DNA of 64,000 nt from DATBLE01 sp963775695 (GTDB lineage Bacteria > Actinomycetota > Thermoleophilia > Gaiellales > Gaiellaceae), in assembly GCA_963775695.1 (NCBI GenBank), contig CAVZJU010000007.1, positions 310,001-374,000 on the forward strand, given 5' to 3'. The notes beneath the pieces are model-generated. The model had not been told where the DNA came from and ran no database searches. It saw only the letters and a program-made list of their open reading frames with translations. Below are positions 62,498 through 64,000 of this stretch, piece by piece. The translations under genes and the position numbers were made by a program. Each line of letters opens with the position of its first letter. Position 1 is the first letter of the stretch.

Positions 62498-64000
62498 TGC
62501 GCCTCTCCCACCGGCTCTGGTTCGGGCTGTTCCCACTGATGCTCCTGGTCGCGGCCGGGACGGCCGTGATCGCAGCCCGCTCGGACCACGAGTCGAGCCC
62601 CATATCCCTGGCGATCGCCTTCCCGGTGATCGGGCTCTCGTTCGTCGTCAGCGGCCTGATCGCCTGGATACTTCGACCGGCAAACGGAACGGGCCGCCTG
62701 CTCGTCCTCGTCGGCTTCCTGTGGATGCTGAGTGCGCTCTGGGAGGCGAACGACGGCTGGGTCTACGGGCTCGGCGCCTTCACCGGCAGCCTGTTCCTCG
62801 CCGCGTTCGTCCACCTGATGCTCGCCTTCCCGGACGGCCGGCTCGGGACGAAGCTCGAGCGCAGGACGGTCGTCGCCGTCTGGGTGATCGCCCTGGTCGC
62901 GAACGTCCTGCCCGCCCTCTTCACCAGGCACACGTCCGGCTGCGACGACTGCCCGGCCAACCCCTACGTGATCCACGACAGCCGCTCGGTCGCCGACGTG
63001 TTCCAGGCGCTCGGCACGGTGGTCGGCGGCGTGATCTTCGTCGGGGTGATCGTCCTGCTGATCCGGCGCTGGCGTGGAGCGACACCCGCCCAGCGGCGCA
63101 TCCTCGGGCCGGTCTATCTCTCCGGTGGGATCACGGTCGCCCTCGTCGGAGCCCTGTTCGTCGTCGCGTCGTTCTCCGACCGGGGTGGGAGCGTCCTCGG
63201 GGTCGTCGCGTTCATCGCCTTCGGCACCGTCCCGCTCTTCTTCCTCGCAGGGTTGCTGCGCGACAGGCTCTACCGCGCCGCGGCCCGTCTGCTCCGCGAG
63301 GTACCCGACGAGCCGACGCCGGAGCAGGCGCAGGAGGGGCTCCGCAACGTGCTCGGCGACCCGACGCTGCACTTCCTCACCTGGCTGGACGAGCTCGACG
63401 GCTATGTCGACGCCCGTGGGAACCCGGTCGAGCTCCAGCCGGACACGTCGCGCCGTGTGACCACGCGCATCGACCGGGAGTCGGACGGGCACCCGCTCGC
63501 CGCGCTCGTCCACGACGCAGCGCTCCTGCACCAGCGGGGCCTGCTGGAAGAGGTCGTCTCCGCGGCGCGGCTCGCGATCGAGAAGGATCGCGGCCGCCAG
63601 GCCCTTCAGCGCAGCGAGACTCGCAGCCGTGCACTACTCGACGCGATCCCGGACCTGATGTTCCGGATCGCCCGGGACGGGACGTACCTCGAGGCGAAGG
63701 GCAGGCGGGAGTCGCTCGTCCGCTCGACCGAGGAGATCGTCGGCAGAAACGTGCGTGAGATCCTGCCGCCCGATGTCGCCTCCCAGTTCGTGCGGGCACT
63801 GGCCGTCCCGGCCGCGCGGGGCGTGCAGACGGTCGAGTACCGGCTGACGATCGAGGGTGAGGAGCGTGACTTCGAGGGGCGGTTCGTCCCCTCCGGAGAC
63901 GACGAGGTGGTCGTGATCGTCCGCGACTTCACCGACCGAACCCGCCTCGAGGAGGAGTTGTCGCGCAAGCTCGAGACCCTCGAGCGCGAGCAGAAGTTCA
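62497..64000 (+). CDS. Membrane sensor kinase with PAS domain, 3' end beyond the window
   Basis: 501 codons are present and the frame is open at 64000. About eight membrane helices lie in the first 250 residues (LWFGLFPLMLLVAAGTAVIA, IAFPVIGLSFVVSGLIAWIL, LFLAAFVHLMLAFPDGRLG), the last motif being common in actinobacterial kinases of the NarL/DesK or PAS type. A CxxC pair (SGCDDCPANP) lies on an external loop. Then comes a cytoplasmic linker (LYRAAARLLREVPDEPTPEQ), a PAS domain (ALLDAIPDLMFRIARDGTYL to VVVIVRDFTDRTRLEEEL, about 370-490) and the start of a coiled coil. The catalytic domains should follow. ATG 62497 overlaps the receiver gene stop. Confidence 0.85.
   Translation, partial: MRLSHRLWFGLFPLMLLVAAGTAVIAARSDHESSPISLAIAFPVIGLSFVVSGLIAWILRPANGTGRLLVLVGFLWMLSALWEANDGWVYGLGAFTGSLFLAAFVHLMLAFPDGRLGTKLERRTVVAVWVIALVANVLPALFTRHTSGCDDCPANPYVIHDSRSVADVFQALGTVVGGVIFVGVIVLLIRRWRGATPAQRRILGPVYLSGGITVALVGALFVVASFSDRGGSVLGVVAFIAFGTVPLFFLAGLLRDRLYRAAARLLREVPDEPTPEQAQEGLRNVLGDPTLHFLTWLDELDGYVDARGNPVELQPDTSRRVTTRIDRESDGHPLAALVHDAALLHQRGLLEEVVSAARLAIEKDRGRQALQRSETRSRALLDAIPDLMFRIARDGTYLEAKGRRESLVRSTEEIVGRNVREILPPDVASQFVRALAVPAARGVQTVEYRLTIEGEERDFEGRFVPSGDDEVVVIVRDFTDRTRLEEELSRKLETLEREQKF

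Overview
The window reads as a chromosomal segment of a high-GC Gram-positive bacterium, most likely an actinobacterium of a deep lineage (the gene content and order resemble Thermoleophilia/Gaiellales, but this is inference from family resemblance, not from a search). Support: G/C-rich third codon positions throughout, GTG and TTG starts, an AfsR/SARP-type regulator, LuxR/adenylate-cyclase ATPase regulators, PPOX-class small oxidoreductases, and leaderless genes. At least 22 start codons have a TANNNT -10 hexamer ending only 6-9 nt upstream and no room for a ribosome binding site; elsewhere ordinary Shine-Dalgarno sites are used.

Layout. 1-8.8 kb: 3' part of glgX, a flavodoxin-domain protein, a NrtR-like Nudix regulator divergent from a BMP-type binding protein, a family III CoA-transferase, a class III cyclase-domain membrane protein, a YyaL/SPATA20 protein and a FAD oxidoreductase. 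8.8-18.8 kb: orphan ABC components, a sigma-70 factor and an M24 peptidase-like protein, mixed with four broken genes (GlxA/AraC regulator, propeller protein, 14-TM MFS exporter, LuxR regulator). 18.8-24.5 kb: redox and aromatic genes: secreted protein, DUF4242 protein, 1-Cys peroxiredoxin, a probable selenocysteine-containing DsbA-like protein, and a DpgC-like dioxygenase plus phenylacetate-CoA ligase pair. 24.5-30.8 kb: SARP regulator, a gutted arylsulfatase, a cyclase-family protein overlapping lysA. 30.8-44.2 kb: leuS behind a probable leader-peptide attenuator, glucokinase-like protein, transporters, comEA-comEC-holA, rpsT and murJ. 44.2-47.5 kb: a broken cyclase/ATPase/TPR regulator. 47.5-60.5 kb: a dense housekeeping run lepA-hemW-hrcA-dnaJ-prmA-mtaB-HIT-yqeY and phoH-ybeY-dgkA/PAP2-cdd-era, covering translation, heat shock, RNA processing and lipid-carrier recycling. 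60.5-64 kb: a VOC protein, a remnant of a TetM-like ribosomal protection factor, and a receiver protein translationally coupled to a PAS histidine kinase that runs off the end.

Most unusual items. (1) A DsbA-like gene with in-frame UGA exactly where the first Cys of the CPFC redox motif belongs, followed by a perfect 8-bp hairpin with a GGG loop at SECIS distance, and with its own leaderless promoter at the upstream ATG. (2) A ~90-bp coding repeat that supplies the start codon and first 30 residues of two unrelated proteins (MurJ and a HIT protein), carrying two 7-bp hairpins whose pairing is kept despite substitutions. (3) A six-codon Leu-Leu leader ORF followed by an intrinsic terminator in front of leuS. 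(4) Divergent gene pairs whose two -10 boxes overlap on opposite strands. (5) A pair of structured intergenic elements with a compensated base-pair swap. (6) Several large genes that keep both conserved ends but have lost their core, next to many frameshifts; these may be real pseudogenes or assembly errors, and this should temper other readings.
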